Below, piece after piece: positions 16,616 to 26,625 of a stretch of DNA of 64,000 bases; the stretch's first letter is position 1; each line of letters begins with the position of its first letter. The notes beneath the pieces are model-generated. The model had not been told where the DNA came from and did no database searches. It saw only the letters and a list, made by a program, of their open reading frames with translations. The stretch is taken from contig CAJNOI010000022.1 in NCBI GenBank assembly GCA_905250115.1, forward strand, positions 1 to 64,000, read 5' to 3'. The position numbers and the translations under genes were made by a program. This DNA is from Adineta steineri (lineage: Eukaryota; Rotifera; Eurotatoria; Adinetida; Adinetidae).

Positions 16616-18347
16616 CGTCGTAGACACCACAGATGAGAAACAGAAAAATAAGTACAATATAATCTATTTGAAAAAAAATTTACTTTAATTTCACCTCATT
16701 CAATAAAAATTATATATTCACCTATGTTCATTACTACGAATCAATATAATGAGTTAATTGCATTGGAAAATAGTACAGGTTGTTATTCAAGCAATCACAA
16801 AATACATTTTTAATCATATTTCTATACGGGTGTTGATAAAGATGTCGGCTAGGATGATATATCAATATCTTAATATCCATACACACACCCTCTAGATTTT
16901 AACTTATTTTAACCCAAAAAAAATCAATTATAACGGATTTTTAAAGTATAACCAATTATTTATCTAATTACGCCACTTCAATATCAAACAATATATAGGA
17001 CTTTATCGCAGTGGCAACTTCATAGTTATGAAACACGGGCAATCTGAATAATCATAGGAAACGATAGGTTTTGGATTTGAATCCTAAGAAAGTACGTATT
17101 TTAGTAGATATGATTATATTTGATTATTATGGATTAAAAATCTAATGAAAGTTTGATGAAAATCGTGCCATTATAATCTGGTTTTTAGCCACTTTTTTCT
17201 ACGTGGGTACTTTATAGTTCACTAAATTCTAATGAGAAATTATTTATTGTTTGCCTTTTTAATTAAATTTTCATAGTAGATGATCATACGAGGGGAATCA
17301 GCAGACTTCTGTATTTCTATGTTTAAAAAGAACATTTTTGTTCTATTTTTGGGAACACAATTTTTGACATCTCTCAACAACAGAATACTTTATTCTGTTT
17401 GTGAATGCAAATTAAAATAAAAAAAAATGTACTTCTTCGTACTTCAAAGGTGGAAGTTCGCTTATTCCCTCTGGTAATCATACAAATTGTAATAAACTAT
17501 GTTGAAATGCCCGTCTCACTTTTAATAATAGACTTGTTTGGAATTTTTCCGCCAATCTTCACAATCCCTACTATCGTTTTTAATTATTTCCTCTTATGAG
17601 CTTAAATAGCATAATAAATTGAATAAAAAATTATCATGAACCATGCTGTCAGAAACTATAACAGCATAATTTTGATGCTTTTTGAAAATCATAATTTCTT
17701 GTACAAAAAGATATTTCATGCAAAAATAAAATGATAATTTTTTTGCATGCTTTCACGGAATAACATGCTTGAAAATACGACAAAAAACCAGACAGCTTAA
17801 TTGATTTTATCAAAAGTAATACAAAAGACATATATCTTTATATATACATTTTTATTGTGTTCAAATACGGCTGGCGGTGTTATTTTATCTTTTTCAGGTC
17901 GATCAACAAATATTATAAGGATACAGGCTAAAAAAGATTCTGAGGAGAAGTTTTTTTCGGACATCTTTTATACTTCATATTCATTTGCTAGCATTATTCT
18001 ATATTAAAATGTGGCTGATGATAAGAAAAGGCTGAGATCAATATTATCTGTTGTTATATCAAGTATTTATCTATTTACTGATCACTTAACAATATCTTCT
18101 TGATTTTTTATAATAAAGATAAAGATTCTCATTACTTTATTTTTTTATTATAAATTATAAAAATAAAGTAACACGACTGAAATGCGCTGTAGTCTGCGTT
18201 TAATGGAAAAATATTTCTATAGAAGATATAGCAGACAACCAACCAAATGCCAAGAAATAATTCCGTATTTTTCTGTTTACATTACTTTAATATAAAATAT
18301 TTTATTAGCATAAAAAAAAGAGAAAAACATAATAATGAAGATGTCAT
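16616..18347. other. Intergenic spacer with small inverted repeats
   Basis: No supportable gene. There is a telomere-like inverted pair (GGGTGT near 16827, ACACACCCT near 16885) and a perfect 13-bp inverted repeat, 18132-18144 (ttactttattttt) and 18159-18171, separated by 14 bp. Otherwise it is AT-rich sequence. Confidence 0.45.
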
Positions 18348-19442
18348 TTGCATCGGTACATCAGTAATCTAATGTCATCATCATTTTTCACGCAAACTCT
18401 TAATTTCGTTACACAATATACATTCTATAGTGGTTGTGTTACATTTATATTGGGAATTATTGGTAATGCAATTAATATATTGGTTTTTAGTCAATTAAAA
18501 CTTTTTCGAGGTAATCGATATGCTTTCTATTTAATTTTGGAATCAATTTCAAATTTTCTGTTTCATTTTGTCTTTATGACGTTAACTATTTTTACATCAA
18601 TCTATGGTGATGATGGTACAGGACGGTTTCCTGCGTGGTGTAAATTACGCTACATGTTAGGCCCAACATTTGCAGTTATTACATATTATATGATATGTTT
18701 TACTACTATTGATCAATACTTTTCAACACATTGTCGTTATAATTTCAGACAAATATGTACAATAAAATCAACTCACATTTCTGCTTTTATAATAATTTCT
18801 ATTGCAATTATTCATAGCATTATACTTGGATCATTCTTTGATATTCAACCATTAGTTGGATGTGTTATATCAAATGAAATATATCTTCAATATACAACAT
18901 TCTTATATTATCCAGTTTTAATTGGTTTGTTACCCATTGTAATCACATTATTTTTCAGTTTATTAGCATATCGGAATGTTCGTCGAATAGTTCGTCGACA
19001 ATTACCTATAGTTCGTCGTCGATTAGATCGACAAATGACAGCAATGATTGTTATACGTGTTGTGTTTTTCATTTGTCTGGTATTACCCTATAATATTTGT
19101 CGTATCTATGTTACTGTTTATCCTATTTCAAGAGATGATATGTTGAGATATGTAATTGTTCGATTAGTTCAAGCAATTACATTTTCTTTTTCCCAGGCAA
19201 ATTATACGGTAATATTCTTTTCTTTAAAAATTCATATTTATGATGCTGTTTCTTTGTTATAGGTCGGTTTTTATCTCTTTATGATTTCATCATCCCGTTT
19301 TCGTCGTCAAGTAAAATATGTTATATTTAAAAAATTATGGCCACGATGTAAACAAGGGTGTTGTTTGAAGAATAATGAAGTTGTACCTGAAAATTTCGAA
19401 GAGTCAGGCAATCACAACATAAAACTTGAAGATGCCTCTTAA
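18348..19442 (+). CDS. Orphan rhodopsin-like GPCR (346 aa)
   Basis: Two exons, 18348-19208 and 19263-19442, are joined in phase 0 within TM7. Seven hydrophobic segments are visible. TM1 carries the GN motif (GIIGNAINILVF). The TM3 end reads TIDQYFS, a variant of DRY. TM6 has LVLPYNICR, and TM7 ends NYTVGFYLFMISS, a variant of NPxxY. A conserved Cys precedes TM3 (FPAWCKLR) and another lies in extracellular loop 2 (VGCVIS). The basic third loop (RRIVRRQLPIVRRRLDRQ) fits G-protein coupling. The family resembles the expanded peptide-receptor-like sets of rotifers; the ligand is unknown. A second Met (residue 9) is a possible start. Confidence 0.8.
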
Positions 19443-19787
19443 ATAATTATTCTGTAAATAAATTTTGCCTTTATGATTTTAAATAAATTGAATTCTACGT
19501 AAATGTAATAAACATATACATATGCAATCAAAATTAAGTAAGGCAAGTTACTGATTTTTCAATAATAAAATGCAAATATATTATTCATTTGTAACACCAA
19601 TAAGAAACCATAGGGTGGGTGTGAGTGTATATCATTTCTTAATCAACCCACACCCTAGTCATTCATGCTTGCTGAGATATATCCATGTCGTTGCATTTAT
19701 TTGAAGTTATTTTTATTTCGGTGAACAAATGAAACAATTACTTTATTTTATATTACTTCTAAACTAGCCCTCACCGATACTCTGTTT
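19443..19787. other. Short spacer with a telomere-like hairpin
   Basis: Between the GPCR stop and the convergent minus-strand gene. It contains the inverted pair tagggtgggtgtg (19611-19623) and cccacacccta (19647-19657). Confidence 0.5.
19611..19657. repeat. TGTGGG-like inverted repeat
   Basis: The left arm tagggtgggtgtg and right arm cccacacccta can pair across about 23 bp. The units resemble the TGTGGG telomere repeat reported for bdelloid rotifers. Similar structures lie at 24192-24227 and 60812-60861. Confidence 0.55.
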
Positions 19788-21067
19788 TCAGTTCATTTTT
19801 ATCATCCGTCTTTGTTTCGTTCTTACAGTCGATAACCAAGCACGGTATGTTATATGAGACAAAGTACAATATAGACCAATCATCAAAAGGAAATAACTGA
19901 TAAAAATAAGTCTATGCACTTGATACACGGCTAGCTCGATCTTGAATGAGGAGAGTTTAAGAAGTGTTAATTTTCCACAGGGATACACTGCAGTCAATTC
20001 ATGAACGTTTTCAATCGGAGAATGAAATGGAAATATGGACGAATAGTTGCATATGTTACGAAATACAACTTCGGAGGTGTATACTTTGGGACAATGCCAA
20101 CGACGAGAAAATATCACCATAATTTTGTCAAGTTCAAATGGAGATCCAAAATCACCAAAAAATCTTTCCGAACGTTCTACTATATAACCAGCCTTGTATA
20201 CAATAATTGATAGAATAGATTGATCAAAACGATGAGTTGTCGATGATCCTGAAGTAAGCGGAGCAATACAATCACTATTTAGAGAACATGCAATGAATGG
20301 TATCAGAATATTTTGTAAAAACCAGAATGATTTGTTGAGAAACCCAAAATGCATGCCGCTACTTGATAATACTTACCGATACTAAAACTACTTTTGCTCA
20401 CATTTAATGCTACAAATGTTTGATCGTCAGTGTGATTAATAATGAATGTTTTCTGTCCTGTGAGAAAGTAGCCGTGTGTTTTGATTGCTTTGATAATTGG
20501 ATCAAGTGATGAACGCAATTCACAACCAGCATCAAGATAGAAAATAGCTTTTGTCTTCCATCTATATTTCTCAAATGCTTCTTTCAATACAAGTGCTTTG
20601 AAAGCATAGAATTGTAGATCTGTTACGTGAGAGGGATAGATATCGAATGGGAAATTTTCGACTTGAACGTTGGTCATACATAATATTCGAGAGCGTTGTG
20701 AATTAGTCATACCAAGATCAAACACAATAATTGTTATATGTGGTTCATGATAGTGTATAGAACCGATAAGATTCTCTAATCTATCAACAAATCCAGCTGA
20801 AGCAGCTGTTACTATTAAAAGAACACGAGTATTCGTGTCAGTTAATATTATTGACTGATGATTATTGATTTTAGAGACGAAATTTCGATCGTGTGGTCGT
20901 TTAGCAGGTGTCAGTAATGTGTTGACTGATGATTTGAAAAGAATAAAGTATGCAACAGTAATAAATATGACATAAATACAAAAAGTACACAAAGCGACAG
21001 CTGTATGCCAATTATGTATGTTTAGAAGTCGATCAAAGTATTTTCTTTGATTTTGATAAAAATGCAT
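19788..21067 (-). pseudogene. Glycosyltransferase-like type II membrane protein, frame broken
   Basis: Two overlapping minus-strand frames make up one gene. The first starts at 21067, with a membrane helix at about residues 24-45 and then a domain with LLIVTAASAGFVDRLENLIG, IIVFDLGMT and FYLDAGCEL, the last a DxD-like acidic motif. It runs to 20303. The second frame continues with NKSFWFLQNILIPF, SDCIAP and THRFDQSILSIIVY, typical of the same uncharacterised glycosyltransferase-like family, and ends at 19788 after a second hydrophobic stretch. Around 20340-20355 the two frames overlap and both encode a Gly-Phe pair, so one base is missing or two are extra. A GTAAGT..TAG segment of only 18 nt (20359-20376) is in frame and cannot repair the break. 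The gene is either recently inactivated or contains a sequence error. Confidence 0.6.
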
Positions 21068-22407
21068 GGAAAGAGTTTTAGTCTAGAAAAATATTTATTA
21101 TGCTACAAATATAGCCATCCTCAAAAAATAACTTCGATGTCTATGCAGTCACATGGAATAAAAAACACATGTAAACGAACGAAAAAGAAAAAAGTAATCG
21201 TTTTTCTCTCATACTTAGTAACCATGTAGTAACGAACAATAAGGCATTTTCAGTTGTTTGGTATTGCCTAAGTGTACAATAGTTGCAGCAGATGCACACG
21301 AAAATTTATATACTGATATTTTACGTCTACTAGTTCTTGGACATGTTACCGCATATTTGTCTGAAAGTAGTTACAAAATCCAGACATTGAAAGAACCTTT
21401 CCATTTCCTGCCTAGAATTTCTCGTTGAAAAATACTTGAAACTGTTAGAAGAGATAGAACTTGAGTAGTAGAATCAGAGTTGTCATAGACTCAATATTCT
21501 AGGATGAATGTTTCTAGGAGATATTCATATTACAATGACTCTTTTGTATTAGCTTTTCTCTGCCAACTATCTAGTTCTTAAAATATGCTCACTTGATAGT
21601 GAAATTTTTTTGGAATATCTATCAGCATTTTTTCTTACGTAAATGCAATAAAACTTCTGCAGTAGAGTGAACTGTATATAAAATTCAGTGACACTTTATT
21701 CAACAGCAAATTTCACGACAGTGATCAAGATACGTAATTTCTCAGGGGCTTTTTGATTGCTTTTTTCACAAGTGAAGGCTGCCACGAACTGGTGAGCAAA
21801 CAAAATATGTTTTACTCTCTGTAAATGATTCATCGAAATCAAACGATCACTTTTAGTCTTGTGTATAAATGAAAAGAAAACATAAATTCTGATTCACTCA
21901 TGCAGTATTTTTTTCAAATGTTTTTTGAGTGTAAGAAAATGATATCTGCATCTTGAGTGTGTGAGTAGGTATAGGCGGATGTTTATTAGTTGTCTACATC
22001 CTCAAAAGCATTCACACCTTTTTGTAATGTAATTCAAATATATAAAGATAGAACATGACGTATTGGTATCAATCTTTATTTAAATGCAACGCCAACTACA
22101 CACATTATACAATAAACCAAACACACAAAGTATTAATACTACTTTCCAACTCTCTACGTTTTTTTCTTTATCTTTTTACATGCAGTGACTCTTCCTCGCC
22201 ATACAAAGAGATAGACAGTGTGCATAGTTATGATCTGAATGCAAGAGACATGAAGGATAATATAATATATATAAAGAATAAAGAAACGCAATATTTGGAA
22301 GATAGGTAAGTAGGATCTAAGAAAGATGAATAAATGAAACATATGGATTAGAAGCCAAATACTATCGGTACAGATTTGTTTACTAATCAGCACTCATGTC
22401 AACTTTG
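21068..22407. other. Intergenic spacer
   Basis: No supportable gene. It includes a degenerate G-rich/C-rich inverted pair (gagtgtgtgagtagg near 21955, ttcacacct near 22011) of the telomere-like type. The rest is AT-rich and would hold the upstream region of the minus-strand glycosyltransferase-like gene. Confidence 0.4.
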
Positions 22408-23095
22408 CTAATCAAAAGCAAATTTGACTAAAAATGTCCCAATATAACAGAGAAGATGTAGTGGAAAAAGGTTTCGTCCGATGTTAGAAGCTGATATTCG
22501 TCTCATTTGTATCAAATGAAGACTGCGTGCTCGAACAGATACCAAGACGTTTTTAACTGCAGGAGTATCATCAGTAATCACAATTTCTTCTTCAAGAATA
22601 TCTCCACGCATTCGCAATCTGGAAACAGCAAATACACCGTTGAATTTAAATGGTGCCACAAGTACGTCATTCATCCATTGTACCGCCAAGGTTGCATCAC
22701 CTTGATCGATATACAGATCATCGGCACCACGTCCTCGACATAAACGATAGTCTTTCGTAATCCGAACTGTGTCATTCTCTTTCATGATACCTCGTAAGGT
22801 TGTACAACTGTAATTCGCCATTGGATAGTCTCCAATCTCCAATGTCTTAGTCCAGCCGGCACCCATTTCACCTTCTGGATAGGCTTCAATCACACCGGAC
22901 CAATTTCCAGTCCAATTGGTCTGACTTGCTCCAAATGGTTTACTTTTAGGCCAACCTGAATACACTAAAAGTTATCTGTTTCATGTAAACAAAATGCAGT
23001 ATGAATATCATTCTATATTTACCATTAGTGTACTTGCATTTGGCAACAGCAACGAAAAGTAGAAAGAAGAGTAGACATAGTCGAAATTCGTCCAT
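22408..23095 (-). CDS. Secreted protein of unknown family (206 aa)
   Basis: Two exons on the minus strand, 23023-23095 and 22408-22955, join to 206 residues. Residues 1-20 (MDEFRLCLLFFLLFVAVAKC) form a clear signal peptide. The mature part starts with NWTGNWSG, containing two N-glycosylation sites, and continues with alternating hydrophobic strands (MANYSCTTLRG, RLCRGRGADDLYIDQGD, VFAVSRLRMRGD), suggesting a beta-barrel or beta-sandwich fold. A hydrophobic C-terminus (LFPLHLLCYIGTFLVKF) could be a GPI signal. I do not recognise a named family; lipocalin-like is a guess. The upstream ATG at 23155 is less likely because the 23095 start begins the signal peptide exactly. It is co-oriented with the next gene, 160 bp away. 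Confidence 0.65.
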
Positions 23096-23255
23096 TAATA
23101 CGAAAAAAACAACAGACAATTTGCTTTTAGCAACGAGCTGATTGATATAATACAAGGTTTTCTTGAGTAATGCGTCGGACTTTCGTGTAGTGTTTTTTCT
23201 CTATCTATAAGCACGCAAAATAAAACGTAAAGAAGGTGTAACATGCAAACATCTA

Positions 23256-23786
23256 TTATTCAAACTCTTCATAAAAACACAATGTCAACAGACGGATATC
23301 CTTTCGAATGGCATTCCTCTTGTCTATTCCACTAAAACGTGATCTTTTTCCTCTCGATGTATTTTCTCTCTCTATCCGATATATTCTGAGAAGAGCTAGT
23401 TGATAGCTGTACCCAGTCAGAGTAAGACGTATTCGACAAATCTGAAGTATAACGTTATTGGATGTTATTGTGAATTAATCGATTAAATTACAACAAAAAT
23501 ATTTCAACGTATTGTTGAATCATTCACTAGAATACATTATTTGTTTGCTTACCGCAACGCAGTCCGGGTTATAAGAGAAAAGATAATCTTCTGATGTCTC
23601 TTTATCTGCTTGATTGCGAATATTAAATATAAAATCTACACCCGCGCTGTATCTTGGGTTTGTTTGAAAGAAAAGTCGATAGATGTCCTCTAGACTATGC
23701 TCTTTCCAATGATACAATACTGAAATATATGGGATACTTGTATACACTATGATAATGAAACTAAAATTAATGCAACACTTTGACAT
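23256..23786 (-). CDS. Small secreted protein, unknown (139 aa)
   Basis: Two exons on the minus strand, 23553-23786 and 23256-23441, join exactly in frame with canonical GTAAGC and CAG sites. There is an N-terminal hydrophobic signal (CCINFSFIIIVYTSIPYI). A conserved-looking core follows (EDIYRLFFQTNPRYSAGVDF, YLFSYNPDCVAICRIRL). The second exon is rich in Arg and Lys and contains two dibasic sites, RGKR and DKR, flanking the heptapeptide SRFSGID. That arrangement is compatible with a processed peptide precursor, but this is inference. No known family was recognised. It lies head to tail with the 206-residue secreted protein, and the two could be co-regulated. Confidence 0.55.
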
Positions 23787-24191
23787 TCTCGTAACAGAAA
23801 ATACTTCTAATAGATCAATTCATATTAACTTTCAATAACGTTATACTTTGAATCTTACGAGTACGTCTTACGCTAAGTGGATATAGCTATCAACTAACTA
23901 TTCTTAGAATATATCGCAAAGAGATAATAAAAGAAAAGAAAAGAAGAGAAGCGAGACATGGATAAAAAGGCAAGAAGAGAGAAAATACATCGATAGGAGA
24001 AAAAGGTCACGTATTATTGGCATGCGCAAGAGGAATGTCGTTCGAAAGGATATTCGCCTATTATCTTGAAACGCCTTCTTATCTAATTCAGACACGCTTC
24101 CGAGCGTCAATATAGCGTAGAGTATACGATGACAGAATGATAAAAAACACTGTATATATTTCAGGCACAAAGAGAATAAGAGAGAAAAATC

Positions 24192-24227
24192 GGGTGTGGG
24201 TGTGGGTGTTTTTATTATCCCACACCT
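24192..24227. repeat. TGTGGG-like inverted repeat
   Basis: gggtgtgggtgtgggtgtt at 24192-24210 contains two full TGTGGG units, followed after 8 bp by cccacacct at 24219-24227. The arms can pair. Confidence 0.6.
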
Positions 24228-24774
24228 ATAATAGTAAAACCCTGAGAAGTGTTTTCGAGTAATGCTGAAGTAAAAGATCCTACCAGAATATATTGAGCCA
24301 GAAAAATTCTTTCTAAATAAATTTTTTGAAAGGCTTTCGAAGAAATTAATCGTATCAATTATAAATAAAGCAAATTTTATTTTTATCTTAGATCTATATA
24401 AATTTGAATAACATAATATTTTCTATACTCAACTATTTCTATGATGAAGAGTTGAAATCAAATTCGTATCTCATCTATGATTATATGTATATTCGTTTTT
24501 GCTTCAGTCAATACATGTGAAATAATAATTAAGAATGAATACAATAATTCTATCTTAGACATTTTGATATGAACGAGACAGTTACTTTCTTTGAGATAAT
24601 CAAATAAAGAATATTATTTGTTGCTTAGATAGTGTTTAGAAGTTACAGGGTCTGTTCTGTACAAATAATTTCAACTGAAAGGAAAATCAACGGTGATCTA
24701 ATTTGAGAGAGAACAAAATTAACAGCTAGAATCCTGACAAATTAACATTCAATTTCCACTTTTTCATGCGTTGC

Positions 24775-24929
24775 TAAATATGTGATTCTATGCACAATAT
24801 TCTGATGGTTGATATCATTTTATTTAAAAAAAACAGTAGAAATAAGTAAACATATATTTTGCTTCGAAAATAATTTTTTTTACTCAATTATGAATCTTAC
24901 TAATTTTCAAGAGAAATGTTGTCGAAAAC
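24775..24929 (-). repeat. Dispersed repeat, copy 2
   Basis: The reverse complement matches 13690-13850 at roughly 90 percent by eye over about 155 bp, with small differences and indels. It contains no open frame. Confidence 0.6.
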
Positions 24930-25064
24930 AAAAATTAAAACATTCAGATTGAATATAAAATAATACATTCGATTTGAAATCTTTATTCTAACAAATAATT
25001 CTATATAATAAACAATACAACGTAGTTTTCTTTTAATATATTTATTGTGATATTAGCACATTGC

Positions 25065-26087
25065 TTATAATTTAATATTTTGTTGAACCTTATTAATTGT
25101 TCCTAATTTTGTTTGATTCATCTGTTTGGAAAAATTTGGCGCTACTCGAATTTTCCACCATGTTATTCGTCGCCATATTAGAAATAAACGTTCTTTCAAA
25201 ATTCTACGAAACAATTTACTTGTTAGTGTATTAATAAAAAAACTTTTGCAGAAATTAAAATAAAATATATAACTTGAGATTTGTAATGATAATGATTCGA
25301 CTTCATAACGATAATTATCTTTTGTAATATTTGTCGAAAGTACTGTGTAAGAATAATAGGCCGTGCGGATATTGAGTAAAATTGAACTACATATAACTTG
25401 TACTAATGTAATTTTAATCATTTGTATATCAGTTCGGTTACGTTGTTGTTGATGTATAGAATGCTTAGATGATTGAATAAGACGTTGATGACTTTTTCTA
25501 ATATTTAAATATGTTACAAATCCAAATATGAGTATTGCACTTTGTGGAATTAAACTTGTCCAAATAATACTATACATTGATAAAAAATAAGAATATGTAC
25601 CTGGTAGTGGAGTACATTCTGGTTGAAGAACAAAATATATAAACTGATGTGAAGTTGTAAGACTATATAAAATAATAGGTATACATGTCATTCGATGTGC
25701 TATTTTAATATGGCTAAATGAACGAAGTCGTGCATTTGTCGATGTTGATAAACATCGATCAAGTGAAGCCAGAACTAGATAACCTGTTGCAAAACATGGT
25801 AATACCCATGTAAAATATGTACGTATCTTACACCAAGCAAGACTTGTATCTTGTAATGTACTACCATATTGTTCACTTGATAGTTTTGTAAATATACCAA
25901 AATTGATAAATATAAAATCAGATAAAGCAGACATTAAGAAATACCATCCACATGAATTTTGACGTAATTGTTTTGCTGTAAATGTTAGAAAATTACATAT
26001 ACATCCAATATTTCCTAAAACTAATATAATATATGGAGTATAATGTGAAATATAAGCTGTGATTATTTGAAGTGTTACGATATCCAT
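25065..26087 (-). CDS. Orphan rhodopsin-like GPCR (340 aa)
   Basis: Intronless frame of 340 residues with seven hydrophobic segments. TM1 has LVLGNIGCICNFLTF. TM2 has SALSDFIFINFG, with the conserved Asp. A Cys precedes TM3 (LAWCKIRTYF). The TM3 end reads LASLDRCLST, a DRY variant, and ECTPLPGTYS in loop 2 supplies the partner Cys. TM7 is divergent, with the NPxxY motif replaced by NFCKSFFINTL. The C-terminus is basic, with a Trp-rich helix 8 region. It resembles lineage-expanded peptide-receptor-like GPCRs; the ligand is unknown. Compared with the receptor at 18348 it lacks the TM7 intron, so the two are not recent duplicates. Confidence 0.8.
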   Translation of the reverse strand: MDIVTLQIITAYISHYTPYIILVLGNIGCICNFLTFTAKQLRQNSCGWYFLMSALSDFIFINFGIFTKLSSEQYGSTLQDTSLAWCKIRTYFTWVLPCFATGYLVLASLDRCLSTSTNARLRSFSHIKIAHRMTCIPIILYSLTTSHQFIYFVLQPECTPLPGTYSYFLSMYSIIWTSLIPQSAILIFGFVTYLNIRKSHQRLIQSSKHSIHQQQRNRTDIQMIKITLVQVICSSILLNIRTAYYSYTVLSTNITKDNYRYEVESLSLQISSYIFYFNFCKSFFINTLTSKLFRRILKERLFLIWRRITWWKIRVAPNFSKQMNQTKLGTINKVQQNIKL

Positions 26088-26625
26088 CCCTTCTTATAAT
26101 GTAATGTATTCATATGTAATAATAGCTATTCTTTTGATGAAATAATGTTTTTACTTGGCTGATTGTAATGATATATACGTCAAATGCTTCGTGTAACACT
26201 AATCTTTCATTATGATTTATATCTTTTTCATGATCTTACTTAATAATAACTAATGCAATTAAAATATGACAAATTCTAGTTATAAATGATAGAAAACGGT
26301 AACTACAAGCATCATTAGTATATGGGGTTTATTATGAACAAGGTCCCATAATACAAATACTTCAACAAACCAGTATATAATTCATTAACCTGCTAATTTA
26401 TCACATATTGAAGCAGCTGCAATACCACTCGCTTTTCTTATAGCTTATATTGAATTTAGTAATCATATAAAACAAGCTTATGAAAGTTCAGATAGATTTT
26501 AATAAATAAATCAAACGAAATCTAACGCCCTCTTTGATCGTAATGTATTCGATCGATTATTAACAAATGAAATGTTCGTAACTATATTACACACTATACA
26601 TATCGATTTTCTTTTCATTTTTAGA
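26088..26625. other. Spacer upstream of PPOX, with a possible gene relic
   Basis: AT-rich. It contains the possible relic at 26395-26502 and ends with a TTTTTAG acceptor one base before the PPOX start codon. Confidence 0.45.
26395..26502 (+). pseudogene. Possible relic of an oxidoreductase-like coding sequence
   Basis: A short open stretch translates to NLSHIEAAAIPLAFLIAYIE and ends at a TAA at 26500. The string resembles the segment EEAAAIPLAFLTAY of medium-chain (quinone oxidoreductase-type) dehydrogenases. No flanking coding sequence or glycine motif was found, and stops lie just upstream. The resemblance may be chance. Confidence 0.2.

Larger units (their letters stand above)
23787..25064. 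other. Intergenic spacer with repeats
   Basis: No supportable gene. It contains a telomere-like hairpin (24192-24227) and the second copy of the dispersed repeat (24775-24929). Confidence 0.45.

Noticed and set aside
17040..17100. Possible tRNA (gatttgaatcc T-loop-like string)
   Set aside because: No acceptor stem, D-arm or anticodon arm could be folded around it.
26572..26625. Upstream ATG of PPOX
   Set aside because: A TTTTTAG acceptor separates it from the conserved protein start, and the 18 extra residues do not look like a transit peptide.
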